16,642 bases of DNA, taken from assembly GCA_003694905.1 (NCBI GenBank), contig RFJM01000495.1, positions 1 through 16,642 on the forward strand, given 5' to 3'. Position 1 is the first letter of the stretch. Each line of letters opens with the position of its first letter. The position numbers and the translations under genes are program-made. Of the stretch, positions 6,323 through 13,208 are shown piece by piece. This DNA comes from Caldilineae bacterium. Lineage in GTDB: Bacteria; Chloroflexota; Anaerolineae; J102. A model generated the notes under the pieces. The model was not told the DNA's origin and did not search any database. It was given only the letters and a program-made list of their open reading frames with translations.

Positions 6323-7319
6323 GGCGCGGGGCTCCTTTGTTCAGATCGTAGAAACACGCCACCTGATGGTCGGGCGCGGTGGCCACGAGTTCGGGGATCT
6401 CCTGCCAGCAGTGATCGTAGGCGTAGTTGCAGCGCCAGGCAAAGGGGCAGTGGCGGAGTGGCAGGCGCAGGTCGGGTGGGGCGCCCTGGATGCTGACCAG
6501 GCGCCTGGTTTCACGACTGTCGAGGCGGGGAAGGGCGTCGAGCAGGCCACGGGTATAGGGATGCTGGGGGTTCTGGTAGAGTTCTTCCACGGCTGCGAGT
6601 TCCACGACCCGTCCTCCATACATGACCATGACCCGATCGGCAAGCCCGGCCACAACGCCCAGATCATGGGTGATCCAGATAAGGGTCATGCCCATAGCGC
6701 TGCGCAGCCGTTGGAAGAGGTCGATGATCTGGGCCTGCACGGTGACATCCAGGGCTGTAGTCGGTTCGTCGGCGATGACGATCTGCGGATTGCAGGCGAT
6801 GGCTATGGCGATGACGACGCGCTGGCGCATGCCACCGGAGAGTTGGAAGGGATAGGATTTGTAGCGCAGTTCCGGGTCGGGGATGCCCACATCGGCCAGA
6901 AGCCGGATGGCCCGCTCTCTGGCTTCTTCCTGCGAGAGGTTGAGATGCCGGGTTAGGGTTTCTTTGATCTGTTCGCCTACGGTGAGGATGGGGTTGAGGG
7001 TGGAGATGGGATCCTGGAAGACGAATCCGATCTGCCCACCCCGTATCTCGCGCAGCTCTTCGCGGCTGAGTTTGAGCAAGTCCTGTTGGCCAAAGGGTGT
7101 GCGGAAAAGAGCCGAGCCCTGCTCGACGCGACCGGGCGGGGAGGGGATCAGGCCCAGCAGGGAGAGGACGGTAACGCTCTTGCCGCAGCCACTCTCCCCC
7201 ACAATGGCCAGGGTCTCGCCCTGCTGCAGGTCGAAGCTGACGCCGTTGACGGCATGGACCACACCGTCCAGAGTGTAGAACTTGGTGACGAGATCACGCA
7301 CCTGGAGGATGGTGTCCAT
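6315..7319 (-). CDS. oppD: Oligopeptide-type ABC transporter ATP-binding protein OppD/DppD
   Basis: A 334-residue ABC ATPase. Walker A GESGCGKSV spans 41-49, the Q-loop is FQDP (Gln102), the signature LSGGMRQR spans 160-167, Walker B is VIADE (Asp184, Glu185), and the H-loop His218 sits in WITHDL. LSGGMRQRV and the GLIPSPPGRVEQG insertion after the P-loop are diagnostic of the OppD branch. The C-terminal extension carries four cysteines (HCPFAWRC, HCW, VACF), comparable to the iron-sulfur site known in some family members. The frame opens at 7361, but the ATG at 7319 is chosen because it begins at the usual N-terminus and has GGAG upstream. It is 4 nt from the oppC stop and overlaps oppF by 8 nt. 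It powers import together with OppF. Confidence 0.95.
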   Translation of the reverse strand: MDTILQVRDLVTKFYTLDGVVHAVNGVSFDLQQGETLAIVGESGCGKSVTVLSLLGLIPSPPGRVEQGSALFRTPFGQQDLLKLSREELREIRGGQIGFVFQDPISTLNPILTVGEQIKETLTRHLNLSQEEARERAIRLLADVGIPDPELRYKSYPFQLSGGMRQRVVIAIAIACNPQIVIADEPTTALDVTVQAQIIDLFQRLRSAMGMTLIWITHDLGVVAGLADRVMVMYGGRVVELAAVEELYQNPQHPYTRGLLDALPRLDSRETRRLVSIQGAPPDLRLPLRHCPFAWRCNYAYDHCWQEIPELVATAPDHQVACFYDLNKGAPRHG

Positions 7320-7323
7320 GCGT

Positions 7324-8256
7324 TCATCTCCGTGCCCGGCGCAGGCGAGGGTCGAGGACATCCCGCAGCCAGTCGCCCAACAGGTTCATGCCCAGAGAGG
7401 TGTACATGATGGCGAGACCGGGTGCGGCGGCAATCCAGGGCGCGTTGGTGAGGTACTTGCGGCCGTTGGCAAGCATGTTACCCCAACTCGGCACCGAGGG
7501 GGGCACGCTCAGGCCCAGAAAACCCAAACCGGCTTCGTAGAAGATCATGGCAGACATTTCGAAGGTGGCCAGGGTGATAAGGGGACCGATGAGGTTGGGA
7601 ATAATGTGATCGACGATGATGTGAGGCCAGCGGGCACCGGCACTGATGGCGGATTCGACATAGCCGGAGCGGCGGATGCGCAGCACTTCCCCGCGGGTGA
7701 CACGGGCGAAGATGGGAGAGTCGGTGATGCCGAAGATGAGGATGACGTTGAGCAGGCTACGGCCCAGGATGGCCGCGATGAAGACTACGAAGAGCAGGTA
7801 GGGCAGTGAGAGGATAAGATTGATGATGGACATGATGGCCGAATCGACGCGGCCACCTATGTAGCCGGCGATGGAGCCGATCAGCATGCCCAGGGTGGCG
7901 GCGATGAGCACGCCGAAGAAGCCCACGGTGAGGGAGACGCGGCTGCCGTAGATGATGCGGCTGAGGATGTCGCGGCCCAGATTGTCGGTGCCCAAAGGAT
8001 GATCCCAGGTGCCGTCGGCGGCCCAGGCCGGCGGCAGCTTGCTATCGCGCAGCCGCTGGTCCAGGGGATCGTAGGGCGAAAGCTGGGGCGAGAAGAGCGC
8101 AGCAACCACCACGGTGAGGAATATGAACATCCCGATCATGCCGCCGCGATCGCGCCAGAGGAAGCGCCCGTAGTAGGCCAGTCGCTGCAGGGGGGTCTTT
8201 TCGATATCGAGCAGGGTGTCGACGTCGTGCTCGAAAGGTCTACTCTCGAATGCCAT
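7324..8256 (-). CDS. oppC: Oligopeptide-type ABC transporter permease OppC/DppC
   Basis: A 310-residue inner-membrane permease. A cytoplasmic N-terminus of about 38 residues precedes the first membrane span (about 40-56). The OppC-type periplasmic segment follows, with HPLGTDNLGRDILSR at about 86-100 and then GSRVSLTVG. Further spans lie near 106-130, 140-165, 222-245 and 272-295. The ATPase-docking EAA loop is at about 201-221 (ESAISAGARWPHI, then HIIPN). The HPLGTDNLGRDI motif is diagnostic of the DppC/OppC branch. It forms a heterodimeric channel with OppB; their genes overlap by 17 nt. Length and topology are normal. No obvious Shine-Dalgarno is present, consistent with translational coupling to oppB. 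Confidence 0.95.
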   Translation of the reverse strand: MAFESRPFEHDVDTLLDIEKTPLQRLAYYGRFLWRDRGGMIGMFIFLTVVVAALFSPQLSPYDPLDQRLRDSKLPPAWAADGTWDHPLGTDNLGRDILSRIIYGSRVSLTVGFFGVLIAATLGMLIGSIAGYIGGRVDSAIMSIINLILSLPYLLFVVFIAAILGRSLLNVILIFGITDSPIFARVTRGEVLRIRRSGYVESAISAGARWPHIIVDHIIPNLIGPLITLATFEMSAMIFYEAGLGFLGLSVPPSVPSWGNMLANGRKYLTNAPWIAAAPGLAIMYTSLGMNLLGDWLRDVLDPRLRRARR

Positions 8257-9166
8257 AACGTATTCTGGGGTCGATGATCATGTAGGCGGCGTCGGTGAGC
8301 AGGTTGAGTGCCAGGACGGCGACGCTGGTGAAGACGGCAATGGCCTGAACCATGGGGAAGTCCCGCCAGCCGATGGCCTGTTCCAGGAGTTGCCCGATGC
8401 CCGGCCAGGCGAAGATGAATTCGATGTAGATGGAGCCGCCCAACATGTAGCCAAACTGGACGCCGATGATGCTGACCAGGGGGATGGCCACGTTGCGCAG
8501 GACGTGTTTGGTGTAGATAGTCCGGGGCAGCAGGCCCTTGCTGTGGGCTGTACGGATAAAGTCTTCGGAGCGGATCTCGAGGGTGGAGGAACGCGTGAGG
8601 CGCACGATCTGTCCCATGGTGGCCAATCCCAGCGCGAAGGCCGGCAAGACCACCGATTTCCACTCATCGCGACCGAAGGAGGGAAACCAGCCCAACCGTA
8701 CCGCGAACACCAGGATCATGATCAGCGCCAGCCAGAAGTTGGGGATGCTCTGTCCCAGCAGCCCCACCAGCCGCGCCAGGGAATCGAGCACGCTGCCGGG
8801 ACTGAAGCCGCCCAGCAGCCCCAGCGGTACACCGATGAGAATGGCCATGAGCATTGCCGCGGTGGCCAGCTCCAGGGTGGCAGGTAGCCGCTCGATGACC
8901 AGGGGTAGAGCAGGCGACTTGAAATGCAGCGAGTTGCCGAAATCCCCCACCAGGGCGTGGGTGAAGAAGTCCCAAAACTGGACAATCAGGGGACGGTTGA
9001 AGCCCATGGCCTCGCGAAAAGCTTCGATCTGTTCGGGGGTAGCGTTGCGAGGCATCATCAAACTGGCGGGATCACCCGTTATCCTTACCATGAAGAACAC
9101 CAACACCACTACCCCAAGCAGCAAGAGGACCGATTGCAGGACACGAGAGAGGAAATAACGATGCAT
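8240..9166 (-). CDS. oppB: Oligopeptide-type ABC transporter permease OppB/DppB
   Basis: A 308-residue inner-membrane permease. The first span (LLLLGVVVLVFFMVRITGDP) lies near residues 14-33, followed by the extracytoplasmic loop with the GFNRPL and GDFGNSL motifs characteristic of OppB/DppB. More spans occur at about 98-120, 135-158, 172-190 and toward the C-terminus. The EAA loop is near 205-225 (RTAHSKGLLPRTI, then HVLRN), and the protein ends DAAYMIIDPRIRYG, the usual family terminus. It partners OppC. It is separated from the upstream binding-protein gene by 95 nt containing a hairpin, and the sequence just before its ATG is pyrimidine-rich with no clear ribosome site, so expression is probably lower than that of the binding protein. 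Confidence 0.95.
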   Translation of the reverse strand: MHRYFLSRVLQSVLLLLGVVVLVFFMVRITGDPASLMMPRNATPEQIEAFREAMGFNRPLIVQFWDFFTHALVGDFGNSLHFKSPALPLVIERLPATLELATAAMLMAILIGVPLGLLGGFSPGSVLDSLARLVGLLGQSIPNFWLALIMILVFAVRLGWFPSFGRDEWKSVVLPAFALGLATMGQIVRLTRSSTLEIRSEDFIRTAHSKGLLPRTIYTKHVLRNVAIPLVSIIGVQFGYMLGGSIYIEFIFAWPGIGQLLEQAIGWRDFPMVQAIAVFTSVAVLALNLLTDAAYMIIDPRIRYGIRE

Positions 9167-9211
9167 GGAGGGCGAAGGGAAGGGGAAGGTTGAGATGAAA
9201 AAGGTAGGGAG

Positions 9212-9237
9212 GGGAGCCGCCTCACAAGACGGCTCCC
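9212..9237 (-). terminator. Hairpin between binding-protein and permease genes (attenuator or mRNA-stabilising stem)
   Basis: An exact 8 bp stem, GGGAGCCG at 9212-9219 and CGGCTCCC at 9230-9237, encloses a 10 nt loop. Read in the operon direction (minus strand), the stem is followed nine bases later by five T residues (9202-9198), so it is at best a weak intrinsic terminator. Placed after the binding-protein stop, it could let a fraction of transcripts end or protect the upstream message, raising binding protein over membrane components, a common arrangement in ABC import operons. Confidence 0.6.
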
Positions 9238-9261
9238 GCTCAGAGGGGTAAGGGGTGAGGG

Positions 9262-10863
9262 CTACTCTTCGACGGAGACGTTGAAGAGGAAGTAGGTCTC
9301 GGCCGAGCGAGGGCGATAGCCTTTGACGCGGGTGTTGACGGCCTCGAAGGTAACGGGCTCGTACAGATAGATGAAGGGCGGATCCTCGCGCATGTAGGCC
9401 TGCAGTTCGCGGTAGAGTTCGGCGCGTTTCTGCTGGTCGACGGTGACTTTGATCTTCTCGAGCATGGCGGCGATGTTCTCGTCGTACCAGGCCGAGTAGG
9501 TGAAGTCCATACCGCCCAGGGAGCCGATCAGACGGGGATAAGCCTCGCCCACGGCCGAGGACCAGCTATCACCGAAGAGCGGGGGCAGTTGCTTCTGGGC
9601 TTCCAGATCCCAGTACTGACCCGATTCCATGATCTGCAGGTCGATGTTGATGCCCACGTCGCCGAGGTAGCCGGCGATGGCCTCGCACACCTCTTCGAAG
9701 TGGGTGTAGGCGCCGGCGGGGCAGGCCATGCCCATGTCGAAGCCGTCGGGATAGCCGGCTTCGGCCAGAAGTTCTTTGGCGCGTTCAGGGTCATAGCCGA
9801 AAGGCGGCGCGCCGTCGTAGCCCAACTCACCACTGGCGACCATGCCGTTGGCAGCCTTGGCATGCCCGTCGAAGATGGCATCGATGATGGCGTCCATGTC
9901 TACGGCCAGGTTCATGGCAATGCGTACCCGTTTGTCTTCGGTGGGCTGGCCAACGCCTGTGGTCAGGTTGTTGAAGGCCACGTAGAAGATGCGGGTGAGG
10001 GGGTAGCTGATGACCTGGACGTGTTCCAGACCCTCAAGGGTGGCAGCTTCTTCGGCGCTGAGACGGGTGGCGATGTCTACTTCACCGGTCTGGACGGCCG
10101 CCACGCGGGTAGCGGATTCGGGGATGGGGCGGAAGATCACCTTCTCGAGCTTGGGAGCACCGCGCCAGTAGTCGGGGTTGGCCTCCATGGTGATGTGGTC
10201 GCCCTTGACCCATTCCACGAACTTGAAGGCGCCGGTGCCCACCGGATGGGCCTCGAAGCCCTCCTGGCCGACTTCGTTGAAGTAGCCGGGCGGGATCATG
10301 GCCCAGTTGTCGGCCATGATGCTGAGGAAGAGGGCGTCGGGTTCGGGCGTGGTGATCCGGACGGTGTAGTCGTCGATTTTTTCGACGGAATCGGCGCGCT
10401 GCCAGTGGGTGCTGTACTCGAAGTTGCCCTGCGCCGCGCGTTGCCAGGAGAAGACCACCGAATCGGCGTTGAAGGGCTCGCCGTTGTGGAACTTGACGTC
10501 CTTGCGCAGGTGGAAGATGTACTCGGTGCCGTCCTCGGAGACCTCCCAGCTCTCCGCCAGCGAGGGTACGATGGTGCCGTCATCGTCAAACCAGACCAGG
10601 GAGTCGAACATCTGCCAGGCTGTGGTGGATGCCTGGCGCTCGGCGGTCTGCGGCACGTCGAGCGAGTTGGGGAAGGTGGAAATGGCCCGGACGAGCGTGC
10701 CGGAGGGACCCGCGGGGGCCGGTGCTTCGGTGGCCGCCGGCGCTTCGGTCGGCGCTTCGGCCGGTGCTGCCGGCGCTGCCGGGGCAGCCGGAGCCGCACA
10801 CGCGACAAGCACAAGGAGGCTCGCGGCGAGCAGCAGCGATAGAAGCAAGGTCGTTCGTTTCAT
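9262..10863 (-). CDS. ABC transporter substrate-binding lipoprotein, family 5 (peptide/nickel/oligosaccharide type)
   Basis: A 533-residue extracytoplasmic solute-binding protein, first gene of the transporter operon. The signal peptide MKRTTLLLSLLLAASLLV ends in a lipobox LVAC with Cys22 as lipidation site. An Ala/Pro/Glu/Thr-rich linker follows at residues 23-53, then the SBP_bac_5 domain: PSLAESWEVSEDGTEYIFHL near 100-120, KFHNGEPFNADSVVFSW near 124-140, the VGTGAFKFVEW signature near 215 and DKRVRIAMNLAVD near 307. The protein captures solute at the cell surface and delivers it to OppBC. Family 5 proteins bind peptides, nickel complexes, or sugars; nothing here fixes the ligand. The start is firm: AAAGGAG lies 7 nt before the ATG. 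It diverges from an AraC-type regulator across 423 bp. A TATGAT hexamer at 10905-10900 is a possible -10 but lacks a good -35. Confidence 0.95.
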   Translation of the reverse strand: MKRTTLLLSLLLAASLLVLVACAAPAAPAAPAAPAEAPTEAPAATEAPAPAGPSGTLVRAISTFPNSLDVPQTAERQASTTAWQMFDSLVWFDDDGTIVPSLAESWEVSEDGTEYIFHLRKDVKFHNGEPFNADSVVFSWQRAAQGNFEYSTHWQRADSVEKIDDYTVRITTPEPDALFLSIMADNWAMIPPGYFNEVGQEGFEAHPVGTGAFKFVEWVKGDHITMEANPDYWRGAPKLEKVIFRPIPESATRVAAVQTGEVDIATRLSAEEAATLEGLEHVQVISYPLTRIFYVAFNNLTTGVGQPTEDKRVRIAMNLAVDMDAIIDAIFDGHAKAANGMVASGELGYDGAPPFGYDPERAKELLAEAGYPDGFDMGMACPAGAYTHFEEVCEAIAGYLGDVGINIDLQIMESGQYWDLEAQKQLPPLFGDSWSSAVGEAYPRLIGSLGGMDFTYSAWYDENIAAMLEKIKVTVDQQKRAELYRELQAYMREDPPFIYLYEPVTFEAVNTRVKGYRPRSAETYFLFNVSVEE

Positions 10864-11006
10864 CAGTACTCTCCTTTGGTGAACGGAAAGGGCGGGAGAA
10901 TCATATCGTCAAAGGAGGCGACCTGACCCTTCATTCGGTTCCGCTTGCCGGCCATCGGGGAGTCCGCGACTGTTTTGTCCTGCCATGCCGGGCAGCCCCC
11001 CACACC

Positions 11007-11035
11007 GGATCCGTGGTACGTTCGCACCACGATCC
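11007..11035. repeat. Interrupted inverted repeat, possible operator
   Basis: GGATCCGTGGT at 11007-11017 mirrors ACCACGATCC at 11026-11035 with one extra C in the left arm and an 8 nt centre (ACGTTCGC). It lies about midway between the transporter and regulator genes. It could be a dimer-binding operator or a transcript hairpin; AraC-family proteins usually favour direct repeats, so another regulator is possible. Confidence 0.35.
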
Positions 11036-11221
11036 ACAACCTGGCACCGGCCGGCAAACTGCACGGCTGGCATAGTTAGGACAGAATGAACGGCTACAGG
11101 GCTTCGTCGCCTCCTGGTACGACCGTGTTCAATCGGCTGGTTTCTGGCATGGAATTCGAGACTACTGGCCGCGCGCGTGCTACAGTTTCGCGGATAGAGG
11201 ATTGCCTTCCCTACCTCGTAC

Positions 11222-11250
11222 TTGCATTATACTGCATAATCTTGCATACT
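11222..11250 (+). promoter_or_regulatory. Three helically phased TGCAT repeats upstream of the AraC-type regulator
   Basis: TGCAT occurs at 11223-11227, 11233-11237 and 11243-11247, an exact 10 bp period, with similar flanks (T/C before, TA/AA/AC after). The block is AT-rich in a GC-rich setting and ends 37 bp before the chosen ATG. TTGCAT at 11222-11227 and CATACT at 11245-11250 are 17 bp apart and could act as -35 and -10, so a protein bound to the repeats would cover the promoter. Autoregulation is inferred. Confidence 0.45.
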
Positions 11251-11286
11251 GATGTGGATGATTCGATGATATATGTGGAGACAATG

Positions 11287-12156
11287 ATGATCGACCACGA
11301 GACCTATCGTCCCATCGCCGGAGGCACGAAAGAGGGCGTGCGGCTGCTGCGCTACGACTATTGGCGTACGGGCTATGGCGCGGCATCGGAAAAGGTGCCT
11401 GACATGTTTGTGGCCCAGGCAGGGGAGTACCATTGCAAGGCAGGGTATGTTTCGGGGGACTACGAATTTACCCCGCGCTACCAGTTCTTCTACCACAAAG
11501 ATGGCGAGGCACTTTTCGAGTGTCGCGGTGCCACGGCCAGGCTGGGGCGCGGGGATCTGCTGATGGTGCCGGCTAGCGAGATCTACAGCTACACCAGTAG
11601 CGGTGGTGTCAAGTATCACTGGTTTGCGTTGGAGGGGCGGTGGCCCACATCCCTTTGTCCGGATCACTGGCAGAAACGGAGCGTCGGCTGGGATGCGGTC
11701 TTGGAGTCGATTCTGATCGGGATGCGCGAAAGCCTGATCATGCGCGAACCGGGCTACGAGTTGCGCGCGTTGGGGTACTTCTACGAGTTCATGGCACGCG
11801 TGGAGGAGCTGGGCCGGTCGAATCTGGCGGGCGAATCGGAGTATCCGGAGGCTGTGCGCAACGCCATGATGTTCCTGCGCGAGAACTGCGACCGGCCTTT
11901 CAGCGCGGCGCAGGCCGCTGCTGCCGTGGGCATCAGCCAATCGCACTTGCGGGCCTTGTTCCGGAGGTGGCTGGGAGAATCGCCACAGAGCTATCATACG
12001 CGCTGTCGCATCGAGCAGGCCAAGCGGCTGTTGCGCGAGCATCGTCTGCTGGTGTTCGAGGTGGCCTATCAGGTGGGATACAAGGATGTGCGCTATTTTG
12101 CGCGTGTTTTCAAGAAGGTGACGGGGCTGACGCCAAGTCAGTATGCGCGGGCATGA
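11287..12156 (+). CDS. AraC-family transcriptional regulator
   Basis: A 289-residue regulator. Residues about 20-150 form a cupin-like sensor domain (AGEYHCKAGYVSGDYEFTP, then GRGDLLMVPASEIYSY). Residues about 185-289 form the double helix-turn-helix DNA-binding domain, with FSAAQAAAAVGISQSHLRAL as the first motif and VFEVAYQVGYKDVRYFARVF, KVTGLTPSQYA as the second, matching the AraC/XylS signature. The frame extends upstream to 11086, but that part translates the phased repeats and has no family similarity. GGAG at 11277-11280 fits the ATG at 11287 (6 nt spacing) better than those at 11284 or 11266. Regulators of this type usually bind small metabolites and activate nearby transport or catabolic genes, and this one is divergent from the seven-gene transporter operon, its most likely target. 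The ligand is unknown. Confidence 0.93.
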   Translation: MIDHETYRPIAGGTKEGVRLLRYDYWRTGYGAASEKVPDMFVAQAGEYHCKAGYVSGDYEFTPRYQFFYHKDGEALFECRGATARLGRGDLLMVPASEIYSYTSSGGVKYHWFALEGRWPTSLCPDHWQKRSVGWDAVLESILIGMRESLIMREPGYELRALGYFYEFMARVEELGRSNLAGESEYPEAVRNAMMFLRENCDRPFSAAQAAAAVGISQSHLRALFRRWLGESPQSYHTRCRIEQAKRLLREHRLLVFEVAYQVGYKDVRYFARVFKKVTGLTPSQYARA

Positions 12157-12205
12157 GGCAGGGCTGCCGGCGCTATCTCACGCCGCAAGCTGGACCTGAC
12201 GCGTC

Positions 12206-12375
12206 GACACTGTAACAATTCGGTCGGTGGCTCGCGCTGGCTGTTGGCAGATCGTGCATTGCGCCGAGTAAACTCGACCTCTAGAGGCTGCGCTCTGGCC
12301 GAAGGCCCGAAAGGGCTGACTTCCAGTCAGCCAGCCGGCGCCCGCGCCACATACCGACTAAACTGTTACAGTGTC
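12206..12375. repeat. 170 bp stretch bounded by 12 bp perfect inverted repeats (MITE-like candidate)
   Basis: GACACTGTAACA at 12206-12217 is the exact reverse complement of TGTTACAGTGTC at 12364-12375. The 146 bp between contain further self-complementary sites: CGAGT-AA-ACTCG (12265-12276), CCTCTAGAGG (12278-12287), a GNRA-type hairpin GCCC-GAAA-GGGC (12305-12316) and GGCTGACT-TCC-AGTCAGCC (12314-12332). No open frame of note and no clear target-site duplication flank it, so a non-autonomous mobile element, a structured RNA, or chance remain open. Confidence 0.35.
12314..12332. other. Strong 8 bp hairpin with 3 nt loop
   Basis: GGCTGACT and AGTCAGCC pair perfectly around TCC. It overlaps by three bases a neighbouring GCCC-GAAA-GGGC hairpin, so the two would compete in a transcript. 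No T tract follows on either strand, which argues against a simple intrinsic terminator. Confidence 0.4.
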
Positions 12376-12523
12376 CTGGCCCGTCCCGCCGCGAGGACTC
12401 TGTGGCCGGGTTGAGAGGGGGGCTCGCCTAATGTCTGCGAGCAAGTGCCTGCCGTGGGGGCTGAGGGCCATCTCATGCCATGGCCAGGGCCGGTCGTGCA
12501 CGGGCTCGCGCGGGAGCAGCCCT

Positions 12524-12559
12524 CGCTTGACAAGCGCCTTCCTCATGTGTCAAGCTTGA
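12524..12559 (+). promoter_or_regulatory. Paired CTTGA/TCAAG palindromes overlapping a TTGACA -35-like element
   Basis: CGCTTG-A-CAAGCG (12524-12536) and TCAAGCTTGA (12550-12559) are two perfect palindromes sharing the same half-site. GCTTGACA (12525-12532) and TGTCAAGC (12548-12555) also form an 8 bp inverted repeat. TTGACA at 12527-12532 is a perfect -35 hexamer, although no good -10 follows at 16-18 bp. The cluster ends 45 bp before the PsiE-like start codon and looks like an operator for a dimeric regulator. Confidence 0.45.
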
Positions 12560-12604
12560 ACGAACTTCGTGGATTCCTTGCCTGCTCTGCCCGGAGTGCC
12601 CCAT

Positions 12605-13153
12605 ATGAGCCGCCAACGATCATCACCGCTGCGCCGTGCTGCCTGGATCGCTCCGCTCTGGAATCGAGCGGAACTCCCGCTTTACGTCGCCATTGCCGTT
12701 ACTCTCCTGGTGACCATTGTCGGCAGCCTGGGGGAGATCTGGACGCAGTACCTCATTCCCTGGCTGACCGCGCGTACTCTGCTCAATGTGCTGGAAATCC
12801 TCGACCGGCTGTTGCTTGTCTCCATGCTTGTTGAGATCCTGCAGATGGTGCGGATTTCCATCGGCACCCGGCTCAGGCTGGCCAGCGAGCCCTTTCTGAT
12901 CGTTGGTCTGATTTCCGTCATTCGGCGTGTGCTGATCATTACAGCCGAGGGGACGCGTATGATGAATGAGGCGACGCTCAATCAATTCGCAGTCCTCATG
13001 ATTGAACTGGCGATTCTGTGTGCACTGGTCTATGTCTTCGTGCGGGGAATTCACATGCTGCGCCAGCAACGATTTGAGGAGATGCGCCGCCTGCGCGAGG
13101 AACGCAGGTCGAAAGGCGATGCACCGACCTGGTCAGAGCTTATGCAGGGGTAG
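12605..13153 (+). CDS. psiE: PsiE-family (phosphate-starvation-inducible E type) membrane protein
   Basis: A 182-residue integral membrane protein with four predicted spans at about 24-44 (LPLYVAIAVTLLVTIVGSLG), 59-80, 96-113 and 127-148. SEPFLIVGLISVIRRVLIIT at about 94-113 is the hallmark stretch of the PsiE family, and the conserved charged residues inside it are present. The C-terminus is basic and helical (LRQQRFEEMRRLREERR), probably cytoplasmic. PsiE is induced by phosphate limitation in Escherichia coli, but its biochemical role is unknown, and members elsewhere need not be phosphate-regulated. ATG 12605 is chosen over an in-frame GTG at 12569 because GGAG (12593-12596) sits 8 nt upstream. 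The gene seems to be monocistronic, preceded by the palindromic operator-like cluster and followed by a hairpin. Confidence 0.75.
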   Translation: MSRQRSSPLRRAAWIAPLWNRAELPLYVAIAVTLLVTIVGSLGEIWTQYLIPWLTARTLLNVLEILDRLLLVSMLVEILQMVRISIGTRLRLASEPFLIVGLISVIRRVLIITAEGTRMMNEATLNQFAVLMIELAILCALVYVFVRGIHMLRQQRFEEMRRLREERRSKGDAPTWSELMQG

Positions 13154-13175
13154 GCAGGGGCCGACAACGGCAAAT

Positions 13176-13200
13176 CCGGCCGGGATGCGTTCCGGGCCGG
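13176..13200 (+). terminator. Possible terminator hairpin downstream of the PsiE-like gene
   Basis: CCGGCC (13176-13181) pairs with GGCCGG (13195-13200), and after one G-G mismatch GGA (13183-13185) pairs with TCC (13191-13193) around a 5 nt loop. It starts 23 nt after the stop codon. The tail is TCAACGCTTT, not a true T tract, so termination efficiency is uncertain. Confidence 0.4.
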
Positions 13201-13208
13201 TCAACGCT

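Larger units (their letters stand above)
10864..11286. promoter_or_regulatory. Divergent control region between transporter operon and AraC-type regulator
   Basis: No gene is seen here. The leftmost part carries the ribosome site of the binding-protein gene (AAAGGAG, minus strand, 10877-10871) and a possible -10 TATGAT (10905-10900). An interrupted 10 bp inverted repeat lies at 11007-11035, a GC-rich 9 bp inverted repeat TTGCCGGCC/GGCCGGCAA at 10945-10953 and 11049-11057, and a set of three TGCAT repeats at 11223-11247. Open frames reading through to the regulator from 11086 exist but lack codon character. Confidence 0.55.
12157..12604. other. Non-coding intergenic region rich in inverted repeats
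   Basis: Between the regulator and the PsiE-like gene no credible coding frame is seen. The stretch contains a 12 bp inverted repeat bounding 12206-12375 with several small hairpins inside it, and two adjacent palindromes at 12524-12559 close to the next gene. No T-rich intrinsic terminator follows the regulator stop; a GGCAG-GG-CTGCC stem at 12157-12168 lacks a T tract. Confidence 0.55.

Noticed and set aside
10945..11057. 9 bp inverted repeat TTGCCGGCC/GGCCGGCAA
   Set aside because: It is built around the self-complementary GCCGGC, common in GC-rich DNA; with 95 bp between arms it is weak evidence of function and only noted.
2019..11162. Shared 11-mer GAATTCGAGAC at 2019-2029 and 11152-11162
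   Set aside because: Many 11-mer matches are expected by chance in 16.6 kb, and the surrounding sequence does not align.
11086..11286. Longer start for the AraC-type regulator
   Set aside because: The extension translates the TGCAT repeat block and GC-rich intergenic DNA, while a ribosome site fits the start at 11287.
12358..12559. Small opposing open frames of 62 codons in the intergenic region
   Set aside because: Both are Arg/Pro/Ser-rich, overlap the palindrome cluster or the inverted repeat, and lack a ribosome site or recognisable motif.
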